From an uncultured Clostridia bacterium (lineage in GTDB: Bacteria > Bacillota > Clostridia > Oscillospirales > Acutalibacteraceae), in the NCBI GenBank assembly GCA_937892525.1, contig CALAEV010000011.1, forward strand, positions 1-14,898: 14,898 bases of DNA, written 5' to 3'. The translations under genes were made by a program, and so were the position numbers. Below are positions 7,572 through 13,612 of the stretch, in pieces. How positions within the stretch are numbered: the first letter of the stretch is position 1; each line of letters starts with the position of its first letter. Below the pieces are notes generated by a model. That model ran no database searches and was not told the origin of the DNA. It was given only the letters and a program-made list of their open reading frames with translations.

Positions 7572-8423
7572 TTACTGACCTTTCAATAAATCATCTAAAT
7601 TTTCTACCAATTCGTCGATACTTAACAAATCGTTTTTAAGGTTAATACCATCATTTTTAAGAAGTTCTGCAAGTTGGCAAGTCTGTGGTACATCAAGACC
7701 GATGCTACGGATTTTTTGTGGATTTGCAAAGACTTCTTTAGGAGTACCATCCATTAAAAGTCTGCTATCATCCATAACCACAATTCTGTCGGCTTCAACT
7801 GCTTCTTCCATATAATGAGTAATGAAAACTACTGTAATACCTAATTCGCGATTAAGTCTTTTTATTGCTTTCATTACGTCGCGCCTGCCCTCAGGGTCAA
7901 GCATTGCAGTTGGCTCATCAAGAATAATACAACGAGGTTCCATAGCAATAATACCTGCAATTGCAACACGCTGTTTTTGGCCACCTGAAAGTTTGTGTGG
8001 CTCGTGGTTTCTGTAATTATACATTCCCACAATTTTAAGAGATTCGTCAACTCTGCGACGGATTTCTTGTGGCTCTATACCAAGATTTTCAGGACCGAAC
8101 GCAACATCTTCTTCAACAATAGTTGCAACAATCTGATTATCAGGATTCTGAAAAACTACGCCAACCGTCTGTTTTATATTTATATCGTAATCTTCATTTT
8201 TTGTATTCATTCCGTTAACGATTACGTCGCCACTTTCTGGAAGTAAAAGTCCATTACTGAGTTTTGCAATAGTACTTTTACCCGAACCGTTATGGCCAAG
8301 GATTGCTATGAATTCGCCCTCATTAATTGTTAATGAAAAGTCTTTTACTGCAGGTGATAAAACAACACCGTCGTCATCGCTTTCGTAACGGAATGTAACA
8401 TTTTTAAATTCTATAATACTCAT
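7572..8423 (-). CDS. ecfA1: Energy-coupling factor transporter ATPase EcfA1
   Basis: This 283-aa ABC ATPase is the first nucleotide-binding subunit of the ECF importer. Walker A is GHNGSGKST (43-51), the Q-loop is FQNPDNQIV with Q92, the signature is LSGGQ (145-149), Walker B is CIILDE (165-170) and the switch histidine is H203. The D-loop reads AMLDPEGR. The NPDNQ sequence separates EcfA1 from EcfA2. TTGGAG lies 6 nt before the ATG. The 23-nt gap to the methyltransferase is the widest inside the operon, and I see no promoter in it. In many Firmicutes this gene follows ribosomal protein genes; here it follows glmM and a methyltransferase. Confidence 0.94.
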   Translation of the reverse strand: MSIIEFKNVTFRYESDDDGVVLSPAVKDFSLTINEGEFIAILGHNGSGKSTIAKLSNGLLLPESGDVIVNGMNTKNEDYDINIKQTVGVVFQNPDNQIVATIVEEDVAFGPENLGIEPQEIRRRVDESLKIVGMYNYRNHEPHKLSGGQKQRVAIAGIIAMEPRCIILDEPTAMLDPEGRRDVMKAIKRLNRELGITVVFITHYMEEAVEADRIVVMDDSRLLMDGTPKEVFANPQKIRSIGLDVPQTCQLAELLKNDGINLKNDLLSIDELVENLDDLLKGQ

Positions 8424-8446
8424 TTTTTACTCCAAGTAACCGTGAT

Positions 8447-9319
8447 TTAATCAGTGGTTACCTCCCAAATTGCACTTGCACCACAAGGAAGTATAAGTCC
8501 GTTTTCAGTAGCACGAAGTCCGATTTCGCTACCTGTTACCTGACCTCCAAACTTGGTTTTTACAACTGCGCCTAAAATGTATTCCATAACTGATGGACTA
8601 AGTCCTGTTGTATATGAATTTATAAGTACCATAAGTGGGTCATCACTTAACACCTGACTGCAAAGTTCAACGAATCCGTAAACCTCGTTTTCAAGTTTCC
8701 AGACTTCCCCACCAGGTCCTCTGCCATAAGATGGTGGGTCCATAATGATTATGTCATATTTATTGCCACGGCGTATTTCACGCTGAACAAATTTAATACA
8801 ATCATCAACAATCCAACGTACCTGTTTATCGGCAACACTTGAAGAAACTGCGTTTTCTTTTGCCCAGAGTGTCATACCCTTTGATGCATCAACGTGGCAT
8901 ACACTAGCCCCTGCTTTAAGTGCAGAAACAGTAGCACCACCTGTATAAGCAAACAAATTAAGGACTTTAACTTCACGGTTTGCATTTTTAATGACTTTTG
9001 CAACCTTGTCCCAGTTTGTTGCCTGTTCAGGGAAAAGACCTGTGTGCTTAAATCCCATTGTTTTAATATTAAATGTTAAATCACGGTAGTTTATAGTCCA
9101 GAAATCAGGAATTTTATTTCTGATTTCCCACTGACCACCACCTGAATTTGAACGATGATAGATTGCATCTGCTTTGCGCCAAAGTGGATTTTTCTTTTCT
9201 GTTTTCCAGATTACTTGTGGGTCAGGACGAATAAGCGTAATATTCCCCCATCTTTCAAGACGCTCACCACAAGAGCAATCTATAAGTTCATAATCTTTCC
9301 AGTTATCTGCAACTCTCAT
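8447..9319 (-). CDS. Class I SAM-dependent methyltransferase, RlmI-like catalytic domain without PUA
   Basis: This 290-aa protein has a Rossmann-type methyltransferase core. Motif I is KVLNLFAYTGG (118-128), the acidic ribose-binding residue is D144, a DD pair lies at 172-173, and motif IV is IIMDPPSYGRG (191-201). The DPPSY motif and FPEQATNW (96-103) resemble the catalytic part of the RlmI/YccW group of 23S rRNA cytosine-5 methyltransferases (COG1092). The N-terminal PUA domain of RlmI is absent, replaced by about 100 residues with mixed strands. An RNA target is plausible but unproven. The ATG shares one base with the glmM stop (TAATG), with AAGGAAAG about 9 nt upstream, so it is probably translationally coupled to glmM. 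Confidence 0.82.
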   Translation of the reverse strand: MRVADNWKDYELIDCSCGERLERWGNITLIRPDPQVIWKTEKKNPLWRKADAIYHRSNSGGGQWEIRNKIPDFWTINYRDLTFNIKTMGFKHTGLFPEQATNWDKVAKVIKNANREVKVLNLFAYTGGATVSALKAGASVCHVDASKGMTLWAKENAVSSSVADKQVRWIVDDCIKFVQREIRRGNKYDIIIMDPPSYGRGPGGEVWKLENEVYGFVELCSQVLSDDPLMVLINSYTTGLSPSVMEYILGAVVKTKFGGQVTGSEIGLRATENGLILPCGASAIWEVTTD

Positions 9320-10671
9320 TATACTAATCTTTCCTTAATTACTGATGCGACAGATTCAGCAAGTTCTTTAATTCTATCATAATCTTTACCTTCAAGCATT
9401 ACACGAATAAGAGGCTCTGTGCCTGATACACGAACAAGGATTCTGCCGTCATTACCAAGTTTTTCTTCAACTTTTTTAATTGCGTTCTGCACTTCTTTAT
9501 CTTTAGGGAACTGTGCTTTACCGAATTTTGAAACACGGACATTTATAAGCACTTGTGGATAAACTTCCATTTCGTCTGCAAGTTCTTTAAGAGTTTTGCC
9601 TGTATCTTTTACAACTGCTAAAAGTTGAATTGCTGAAAGCTGTCCGTCACCTGTTGTTGCATATTTTAAGAAGATAATATGACCTGACTGCTCGCCACCG
9701 ATACTGTATCCATTTTCGCTCATATTTTCAAGAACATAACGGTCACCGACTTTAGTTTTTTCGCATTTAATTCCGTTATCTTCACAGAATTTGAAGAAGC
9801 CCATATTACTCATAACAGTAACAACTGCTGTATCTTTTTTGAGTTTACCAAGTTGTTTCATATGCTTTGCACAAACTGCAATACACTTGTCGCCATCCAC
9901 TTCTGCGCCTGTATGGTTAACTGCTAACATTCTGTCGGCATCACCGTCAAAAGCAAAACCTAAATCGCAACCATTTTCGACTACAACCTTTTGCAAGTTT
10001 TCAAGGTGTGTTGAGCCACAATCTTTATTGATATTTGTACCATCAGGTTTATCGCTTATAACTATTACTTCTGCACCAAGACGAGTGAAAACTTCTTCTG
10101 CTGAAACACTTGACGAGCCATTAGCACAATCAAGTGCAATTTTATATCCTTTAAAACTCATATTTGTAGCAGAAAGAAGATGTTCAATATAATCGTTAAT
10201 TGCATCTGATTTTCTTTTAGCTTTACCTACCTCACCACCGATTGGAGTTGGAATTTCTATGGCATTATCAAGAATAATTGCTTCAATTTCATTTTCAAGT
10301 TCATCAGGTAATTTGTAACCGTTTGACTGAAAAATCTTAATTCCGTTATATTCACAAGGGTTGTGGGAAGCAGAAATCATAATACCTGCATCATAACCAT
10401 ATTCTTTTACAAGATAAGCAACTGCAGGAGTTGGCACTACACCTAATTTCAACACATCAGCACCAACCGAACAAAGACCTGCTGTAATTGCATTTTCAAG
10501 CATTTGTGAAGACGCACGAGTATCAAGACCAATAAGAACCTTTGGTTTTCTACCATTTAAGTTTTTGCTTAATACCATAGCAGCTGCTCTGCCTATTTGC
10601 ATTGATAATTCACAAGTAAGCTCTGTATTAGCAACGCCACGAGCGCCGTCTGTACCAAAAAGTCTGCCCAT
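9319..10671 (-). CDS. glmM: Phosphoglucosamine mutase GlmM
   Basis: This 450-aa enzyme interconverts glucosamine 6-phosphate and glucosamine 1-phosphate on the way to UDP-GlcNAc, for peptidoglycan and other cell-wall polymers. The phosphoserine loop is MISASHNP with catalytic S102. The metal-binding loop is FDGDADR (241-247, D242/D244/D246). The sugar-binding loop is GGEQSGH (325-331) and the phosphate-binding loop is RVSGTEPLIR (414-423). The N-terminus MGRLFGTDGARG and the usual length leave no real alternative to GlmM within the phosphohexomutases. AAGGAG lies 8 nt before the ATG, 12 nt after ruvB. No glmS-type ribozyme or other leader precedes it. Confidence 0.97.
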   Translation of the reverse strand: MGRLFGTDGARGVANTELTCELSMQIGRAAAMVLSKNLNGRKPKVLIGLDTRASSQMLENAITAGLCSVGADVLKLGVVPTPAVAYLVKEYGYDAGIMISASHNPCEYNGIKIFQSNGYKLPDELENEIEAIILDNAIEIPTPIGGEVGKAKRKSDAINDYIEHLLSATNMSFKGYKIALDCANGSSSVSAEEVFTRLGAEVIVISDKPDGTNINKDCGSTHLENLQKVVVENGCDLGFAFDGDADRMLAVNHTGAEVDGDKCIAVCAKHMKQLGKLKKDTAVVTVMSNMGFFKFCEDNGIKCEKTKVGDRYVLENMSENGYSIGGEQSGHIIFLKYATTGDGQLSAIQLLAVVKDTGKTLKELADEMEVYPQVLINVRVSKFGKAQFPKDKEVQNAIKKVEEKLGNDGRILVRVSGTEPLIRVMLEGKDYDRIKELAESVASVIKERLV

Positions 10672-10683
10672 TCTGATTTCTCC

Positions 10684-11730
10684 TTAAAATAATGAAGTTT
10701 GAGAATTCGCTTTATTGTTTGTATCAGGTATATTATAACCCAAATGCTTATATGCTAAAGGTGTTGCCACTCTGCCACGAGGTTTTTTCTCAAGAAAACC
10801 AATTTGCAACAAATATGGCTCATAAACATCTTCAATTGTAATTGCTTCTTCGCCGATTGTAGCTGCAAGAGTTTCAAGTCCTACAGGTCCACCGTTGAAG
10901 TTACGAATCATGGTTGTAAGCATTAGACGGTCAATATTATCAAGACCGATTTCGTCAATTTCCATTCTGCCAAGAGCAATTTTAGCGTTGTCTTCACTGA
11001 TTACGCCGTTGCTCATAACCTGAGCAAAGTCGCGAGCACGCTTAAGAAGTCTGTTTGCAATACGAGGTGTACCACGTGAGCGTGATGCGATTTCAAGCGC
11101 ACCACCGTCGTCTGCATAAATATCAAGGATTCCTGCACTACGCTTAACAATCTGAGCCAATTCTTCAGGTGTATAAAGTTCAAGACGTAAAGGAATACCA
11201 AATCTATCACGAAGTGGTGCTGAAAGTTGACCCGAACGAGTTGTAGCACCAACAAGTGTGAAACGTGGCAAGTCAAGACGGATACTTCTTGCTGACGGAC
11301 CTTTACCGATAATAATATCAAGGGCATTATCTTCCATAGCAGGATAAAGAACTTCTTCAACTGCGCGAGAAAGACGATGAATTTCGTCAATAAAGAGTAC
11401 ATCGCCTTCGTTTAAGTTTGTAAGGAGCGCCGCAAGGTCGCCTGGTTTTTCAATTGCAGGACCTGATGTTACACGAATCTGAACACCCATTTCATTAGCA
11501 ATAACACCTGCAAGAGTAGTTTTGCCAAGTCCCGGAGGTCCATACAAAAGCACATGGTCAAGTGTGTCACCACGGTTTTTAGCAGCTTCAATATATACTT
11601 TCAAATTTTCTTTTGCTTTTTCCTGACCGATATATTCAGTTAAGGTTTTAGGTCTTAATGAAATTTCAATGTCGTGGTCTGATTCTGTAAAGCCAGGAGT
11701 CATTATTCTGTTTTCATTTTCGAAATCCAT
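10684..11730 (-). CDS. ruvB: Holliday junction branch migration helicase RuvB
   Basis: This 348-aa AAA+ motor forms hexamers on either side of RuvA and drives branch migration of Holliday junctions. Motifs are Walker A GPPGLGKT (64-71), Walker B VLFIDEIHRL with DE at 115-116, sensor 1 GATTR (161-165) and arginine-finger segment APLRDRFG (171-178). A C-terminal winged-helix domain includes ETLAATIGE and a final KPRGRVATPLAY. Length is normal for Firmicutes. A very strong AAGGAGG site precedes the ATG, which lies 13 nt after ruvA. The N-terminus has the short acidic extension common in RuvB. Confidence 0.98.
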   Translation of the reverse strand: MDFENENRIMTPGFTESDHDIEISLRPKTLTEYIGQEKAKENLKVYIEAAKNRGDTLDHVLLYGPPGLGKTTLAGVIANEMGVQIRVTSGPAIEKPGDLAALLTNLNEGDVLFIDEIHRLSRAVEEVLYPAMEDNALDIIIGKGPSARSIRLDLPRFTLVGATTRSGQLSAPLRDRFGIPLRLELYTPEELAQIVKRSAGILDIYADDGGALEIASRSRGTPRIANRLLKRARDFAQVMSNGVISEDNAKIALGRMEIDEIGLDNIDRLMLTTMIRNFNGGPVGLETLAATIGEEAITIEDVYEPYLLQIGFLEKKPRGRVATPLAYKHLGYNIPDTNNKANSQTSLF

Positions 11731-11743
11731 AATTTAATCCTCC

Positions 11744-12349
11744 TTAACCTAATGAAAGCATTTTGAGTGCTTTTTTAATAATATCTTCAACTGAAAGTGA
11801 TGGGTCAATTTTGCTGACTACTACACTTGCATCACTCTGTGAATAACCTAGCATTTCAAGGGCTGCAATTGCCTCAGCACTATTTGAGTTTGTAAGAGTA
11901 GAGCTTACTGCAGTTAAATCGACTGATGAGTTGGCACCTGCGAATGCCTTACCCACTTTGTCTTTAAGTTCCATACAAATACGCTGTGCTAGTTTAGGAC
12001 CAACACCGTTGGCTTTTGTAAGTGCTTTATGGTCCCCTGCTGCAATACTAAGTGCGATTTTATCAGGCGTAAGCTCTGAAAGGATTGCAAGTCCCATTTT
12101 AGGGCCAACGCCGTTTACTGTTATGAGCATTTTAAAGCAATCCATTTCGGTCTTATCGTAAAATCCAAACAACTCCATAGCATCTTCACGAACATTTAAA
12201 TATGTGTAAAGTGTAACTTTCATTCCCATTGATGCGCATTTTTGCGAAGTTGTAAGAGTAGTCATACAACGGAAAGCAACGCCATTCACATCAACACAAA
12301 CTGTGTTAGTATCAAAGTCAACTACATTTCCTGTTACTGAATAAATCAT
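11744..12349 (-). CDS. ruvA: Holliday junction DNA-binding protein RuvA
   Basis: This 201-aa protein forms the tetrameric platform that holds the four-way junction and recruits RuvB. The first ~60 residues are the OB-fold domain (LNVREDAMELFGF at 51-63). Two helix-hairpin-helix motifs follow, with VNGVGPK (78-84) and NGVGPKLA (114-121). A flexible linker rich in S, T and N (about 135-157) leads to the C-terminal RuvB-contacting three-helix domain (158-200, with EAIAALEMLGYS). AAGGA precedes the ATG, 12 nt after ruvC. Confidence 0.97.
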   Translation of the reverse strand: MIYSVTGNVVDFDTNTVCVDVNGVAFRCMTTLTTSQKCASMGMKVTLYTYLNVREDAMELFGFYDKTEMDCFKMLITVNGVGPKMGLAILSELTPDKIALSIAAGDHKALTKANGVGPKLAQRICMELKDKVGKAFAGANSSVDLTAVSSTLTNSNSAEAIAALEMLGYSQSDASVVVSKIDPSLSVEDIIKKALKMLSLG

Positions 12350-12361
12350 AATAATTTTTCC

Positions 12362-12862
12362 TTATTTCAATTTATTTAATCTTCCCATAAGTGAGCCGCT
12401 TGCGTGAGCGTGGCAGATTGCCATTGCAAGAGCATCGGCAGTATCGTCTGGCTTTGGAATTTTTTCAAGTTTTAAGATAACCCTTGTCATTTCTTGCACT
12501 TGTTTCTTCTCGGCTCTACCATAGCCCACAACACTCTGTTTAACCTGTAACGGTGTGTACTCGAAAATATCGAGCCCATTTTTTTGGGCTGCAAGGTTTA
12601 TAACTCCCCTTGCCTGTGCAACGTCAATAACTGTTTTTGCGTTGGTATTATAAAAAAGTTTTTCAATAGCCAATGCTTCAGGTTTATATTTATTTATTAT
12701 GTCGCAAATTCCGTCATACACAGTTTCAAGACGCTCATTAAATGGTGTTTTTGCCTCGGTTGTAACTGCACCGTAAGCCAACACCTGAAAGCGATTTGCT
12801 GTGTAATCGATTACTCCCCAACCCACTATTGCATAGCCTGGGTCGATGCCTAAAATTACCAT
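12362..12862 (-). CDS. ruvC: Crossover junction endodeoxyribonuclease RuvC
   Basis: This 166-aa resolvase dimer cuts Holliday junctions symmetrically. The four acidic catalytic residues are visible: D7 in GIDPGY, E67 in AIEKLFY, and D140/D143 in PKPDDTADALA. FNERL and QVKQSVVGYGRAEK are further family blocks. Length is close to normal. It is the first gene of the 13-gene run. GAGGT lies about 8 nt before the ATG, and a consensus promoter ends 29 nt upstream. The ruvC-ruvA-ruvB order matches many bacteria. Confidence 0.97.
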   Translation of the reverse strand: MVILGIDPGYAIVGWGVIDYTANRFQVLAYGAVTTEAKTPFNERLETVYDGICDIINKYKPEALAIEKLFYNTNAKTVIDVAQARGVINLAAQKNGLDIFEYTPLQVKQSVVGYGRAEKKQVQEMTRVILKLEKIPKPDDTADALAMAICHAHASGSLMGRLNKLK

Positions 12863-12891
12863 GACATACTACCTCACTATATAATCAATCA

Positions 12892-12920
12892 ATTATAACA
12901 TATTACATTATAAATGGCAA
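12892..12920 (-). promoter_or_regulatory. sigma-A promoter of the ruvC-clpE operon
   Basis: On the minus strand TTGCCA (12920-12915) is followed by a 17-base spacer and a perfect TATAAT (12897-12892) with extended -10 TGTTATAAT. The predicted start is about 22 nt before the ruvC ATG, so the 5' leader is short, with no room for a riboswitch. The -35 box lies one base after the T-run of the upstream terminator. Confidence 0.85.
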
Positions 12921-12921
12921 G

Positions 12922-12949
12922 AAAAAAGGGACTAAAATAGTCCCTTTTT
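12922..12949 (-). terminator. Rho-independent terminator after the 160-aa gene
   Basis: A perfect 12-bp stem (12923-12934 with 12938-12949) encloses a 3-nt loop, and on the minus strand it ends in six T. The GGGACTA/TAGTCCC core is flanked by an A-run and a T-run, so it can also work in the plus direction. It ends the transcript of the 160-aa gene directly before the ruvC promoter. Confidence 0.88.
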
Positions 12950-12973
12950 ACACATAATTTTCAGTTTGTTAAT

Positions 12974-12991
12974 AATTGAAACAATTGAAAC
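12974..12991. repeat. Tandem 9-bp duplication
   Basis: AATTGAAAC occurs twice back to back (12974-12982 and 12983-12991) in the 3' untranslated region of the 160-aa gene, between its stop codon and the terminator. It looks like a simple slippage duplication, and I assign it no function. Confidence 0.6.
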
Positions 12992-13002
12992 TTACACATC
13001 AT

Positions 13003-13485
13003 TTATTTGTATATCATATTTATATTTTCATTTATATTTCTTCCGTAAAATTTTTGCAGAATTTCTTTCCTTTTCTTGCTGTAATCAACTATGATAGCAC
13101 AATCTTGTTTAGTTGAATTAGGTTTGACTTTTTTATGATTTTTATCTTTAATTATAATATATTTGAATGTCGAAACACTCTTATTGTGTGTTTCTAAAAT
13201 ATTGCCTATAAAACACTTGGTGCAGTTTTTCCAATAAATTACCGACAATGTCATTCCTATAAAATTACAAACATATACTTTTTCTTCATCTGCTATCACA
13301 ACTCTTGATAAGAAAAAAGAACATAATCCTATGCCAAAAAAGAAAATTTTTAAAAAGACATCATCTTGTTCGCTACTCAATAAAAATTCTTGTTCAAAAA
13401 TAAAGACATAAATGAGTGTTCCTAAAAATATAGCAAAACAAATATTCCATATATTGTTCCAACGAAAAAATATTTTCTTTTTCAT
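13003..13485 (-). CDS. Two-TM protein of unknown function, possible bacterial PH-like domain
   Basis: I do not recognise this 160-aa protein. The N-terminus MKKKIFFRW is basic, followed by two hydrophobic helices (about 12-30 and 43-61) separated by an acidic turn (SSEQDD). From 62 on, alternating short strands (VVIADEEKVYVCNF, TLSVIYWKNC, FKYIIIKD, CAIIVDY) lead into a charged helix (136-147, SKKRKEILQKFY). This order resembles small membrane-anchored bacterial PH-like proteins; that is a structural guess. The ATG follows GAGG with 7-nt spacing. Promoter and terminator are its own, so it is a single-gene unit between der and the ruv operon. Base composition is distinctly poorer in G+C (two counted 60-base lines gave 14 and 16 G/C) than ruvB (23 in one line), which fits acquisition or weak selection. 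Confidence 0.75.
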   Translation of the reverse strand: MKKKIFFRWNNIWNICFAIFLGTLIYVFIFEQEFLLSSEQDDVFLKIFFFGIGLCSFFLSRVVIADEEKVYVCNFIGMTLSVIYWKNCTKCFIGNILETHNKSVSTFKYIIIKDKNHKKVKPNSTKQDCAIIVDYSKKRKEILQKFYGRNINENINMIYK

Positions 13486-13513
13486 TACTCAACCTCAACA
13501 TATATTTGAATAC

Positions 13514-13542
13514 ATATTAGCATATTTCATTTATTTTTTCAA
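13514..13542 (-). promoter_or_regulatory. sigma-A promoter of the 160-aa gene
   Basis: On the minus strand TTGAAA (13542-13537), a 17-base spacer and TAATAT (13519-13514) with extended -10 TGCTAATAT lie just after the der terminator. The predicted start is about 20 nt before the ATG at 13485, leaving only enough leader for the ribosome site. Confidence 0.75.
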
Positions 13543-13549
13543 GGCATAG

Positions 13550-13574
13550 AAAAAGGGCGATTCGTGAATCGCCC
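13550..13574 (-). terminator. Rho-independent terminator after der
   Basis: GGGCGATTC (13555-13563) pairs with GAATCGCCC (13566-13574). Read on the minus strand, this hairpin is followed by TTTTT (13554-13550). The 2-nt loop would open to a 4-nt loop with an 8-bp stem. It lies 35 nt past the der stop codon and is part of a larger repeat-like segment. Confidence 0.7.
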
Positions 13575-13612
13575 CTACAATTTCGAATTACGCATTACGA
13601 ATTGCGAATTAT
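13555..13612. repeat. Repeat segment: hairpin plus tandem 7-mers abutting the der stop
   Basis: Four degenerate 7-mers lie in tandem: GAATTAC (13585-13591), GCATTAC (13592-13598), GAATTGC (13599-13605) and GAATTAT (13606-13612). The last overlaps the der stop codon (13609-13611). They sit beside the GGGCGATTC hairpin. Both parts look like intergenic repeat families I recall from Clostridia, where CGAATTACG-type tracts and GGGGCGAT hairpins recur; copy number cannot be judged here. Confidence 0.55.

Noticed and set aside
9791..10192. 133-aa open frame on the plus strand
   Set aside because: It lies wholly antisense to glmM, has no ribosome site or recognisable domain, and its length follows from codon bias of the real gene.
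11013..11402. 129-aa open frame in another minus-strand frame
   Set aside because: It overlaps the core of ruvB, whose motifs are complete in the other frame; the alternative reads as low-complexity hydrophobic sequence.
12863..12891. Riboswitch or attenuator leader of the ruv operon
   Set aside because: The predicted leader is only about 20 nt, too short for a structured regulator.
12974..12991. AATTGAAAC tandem pair as a regulatory iteron or CRISPR-like unit
   Set aside because: Only two 9-bp copies without spacers; most simply a replication slippage event.
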